Source of the DNA: DATBDM01 sp036269915
GTDB taxonomy: Bacteria > Actinomycetota > Thermoleophilia > Solirubrobacterales > Solirubrobacteraceae
Reading direction: 5' to 3'
Length of the DNA: 14,709 nt
NCBI GenBank assembly: GCA_036269915.1
Contig: DATBDM010000060.1
Coordinates: 1 to 14,709, forward strand
The notes beneath the pieces were generated by a model. That model worked only from the letters and a program-made list of their open reading frames with translations, had not been told where the DNA came from and made no database searches. The position numbers were made by a program, and so were the translations under genes. Shown here one piece after another: positions 14,399 to 14,709 of the stretch (the first letter of the stretch is position 1; each line of letters begins with the position of its first letter).

Positions 14399-14709
14399 AT
14401 GCCGCCCAAGCAGCGTCAGATCCGCATCGAGCAGAAGTCCGCCCTCGGGGCGATGCAGCAGCTCGAGAACCGCTCCGACGAGGAGCTCCTCGCCGAGACC
14501 CGCTTCCGCGCCGCCGCGCAGGCCATCCTCGGAGCCCGGGCCGCCGAGCGGGTGGACGCCGCGCGCTCGCGCGAGCACTTCCGCGCCGCGATCGCCGCCG
14601 CCCGCCCGCAGGAGCGCCTGCAGCTGCGGCGCATGGCCGAGGCGTCGCTGGCGCTCGCCGAACGCCGGCCCGACGACCTCAAGGCGGCGGCCGAGCGGCT
14701 CGGCCAGGA
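14399..14709 (+). CDS. Hypothetical Ala/Arg/Glu-rich helical protein, partial
   Basis: An open frame from ATG 14399 to the right edge, 103 complete codons with no stop. It begins MPPKQRQIRIEQKSALGAMQ and continues as a strongly helical Ala/Arg/Glu/Leu-rich sequence (EELLAETRFRAAAQAIL, QERLQLRRMAEASLALAERR) with no cysteine, signal peptide or membrane segment. G/C at third positions is high, as in neighbouring genes, which supports coding. The 14-base gap after the enolase-superfamily gene suggests the same operon. The ribosome binding site is weak. No family is recognised; the C-terminus is not visible, so a domain may lie beyond the window. Confidence 0.7.
   Translation, partial: MPPKQRQIRIEQKSALGAMQQLENRSDEELLAETRFRAAAQAILGARAAERVDAARSREHFRAAIAAARPQERLQLRRMAEASLALAERRPDDLKAAAERLGQ

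Overview
The window is about 14.7 kb of very GC-rich DNA with dense, tightly spaced genes, strong G/C bias at third codon positions, and 4-base ATGA/GTGA overlaps between consecutive genes. Together with the gene content (an SLM-ordered molybdenum hydroxylase of the CO-dehydrogenase form II type, a homing-endonuclease-associated-repeat protein, and an Agl23/DUF2298 glycosylation pair), this points to a high-GC actinobacterium, probably Thermoleophilia/Solirubrobacterales. The taxonomic call is inference from composition and gene content, not from a marker gene.

Region 1 (1-5116, all minus strand) reads, in transcription order, cytochrome P450, then coxS-, coxL- and coxM-like subunits of a molybdopterin hydroxylase. 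coxS/coxL and coxL/coxM overlap by 4 bases and the P450 stop is 43 bases before coxS, so all four may be one transcription unit. The active-site loop reads TRGAGR, not the form I CYSFR-type loop. The substrate is therefore unknown and CO is not a safe guess. coxM runs off the left edge.

Region 2 (5117-5250) is a short intergenic space packed with a two-level palindromic repeat. It holds one perfect 34-base palindrome and one degenerate copy, each built from two smaller GGGGTCWGACCCC-like palindromes, and abuts a 13-base tandem duplication that covers a stop codon. It lies between the P450 start and the end of the next gene.

Region 3 (5238-8268, minus strand) reads, in transcription order, a two-half VOC/glyoxalase-like protein, a secreted SpoIID/LytB-domain protein with the GHG motif at its N-terminus, a possible 41-residue small protein, and a HARE-domain protein with a long coiled coil.

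Region 4 (8328-13272) looks like an envelope glycosylation module: a small acidic protein, a YbhN/AglD-type flippase-like membrane protein, an Agl23-type (TIGR03663) membrane glycosyltransferase on the plus strand, and a convergent DUF2298 (YYY-type) membrane protein on the minus strand. The last two genes overlap tail to tail by 89 bases.

Region 5 (13326-14709, plus strand) holds an enolase-superfamily enzyme followed 14 bases later by an unrecognised Ala/Arg/Glu-rich protein that runs off the right edge. No rRNA, complete tRNA, CRISPR array, transposase or phage gene was seen. No stretch above 300 bases lacks a gene.
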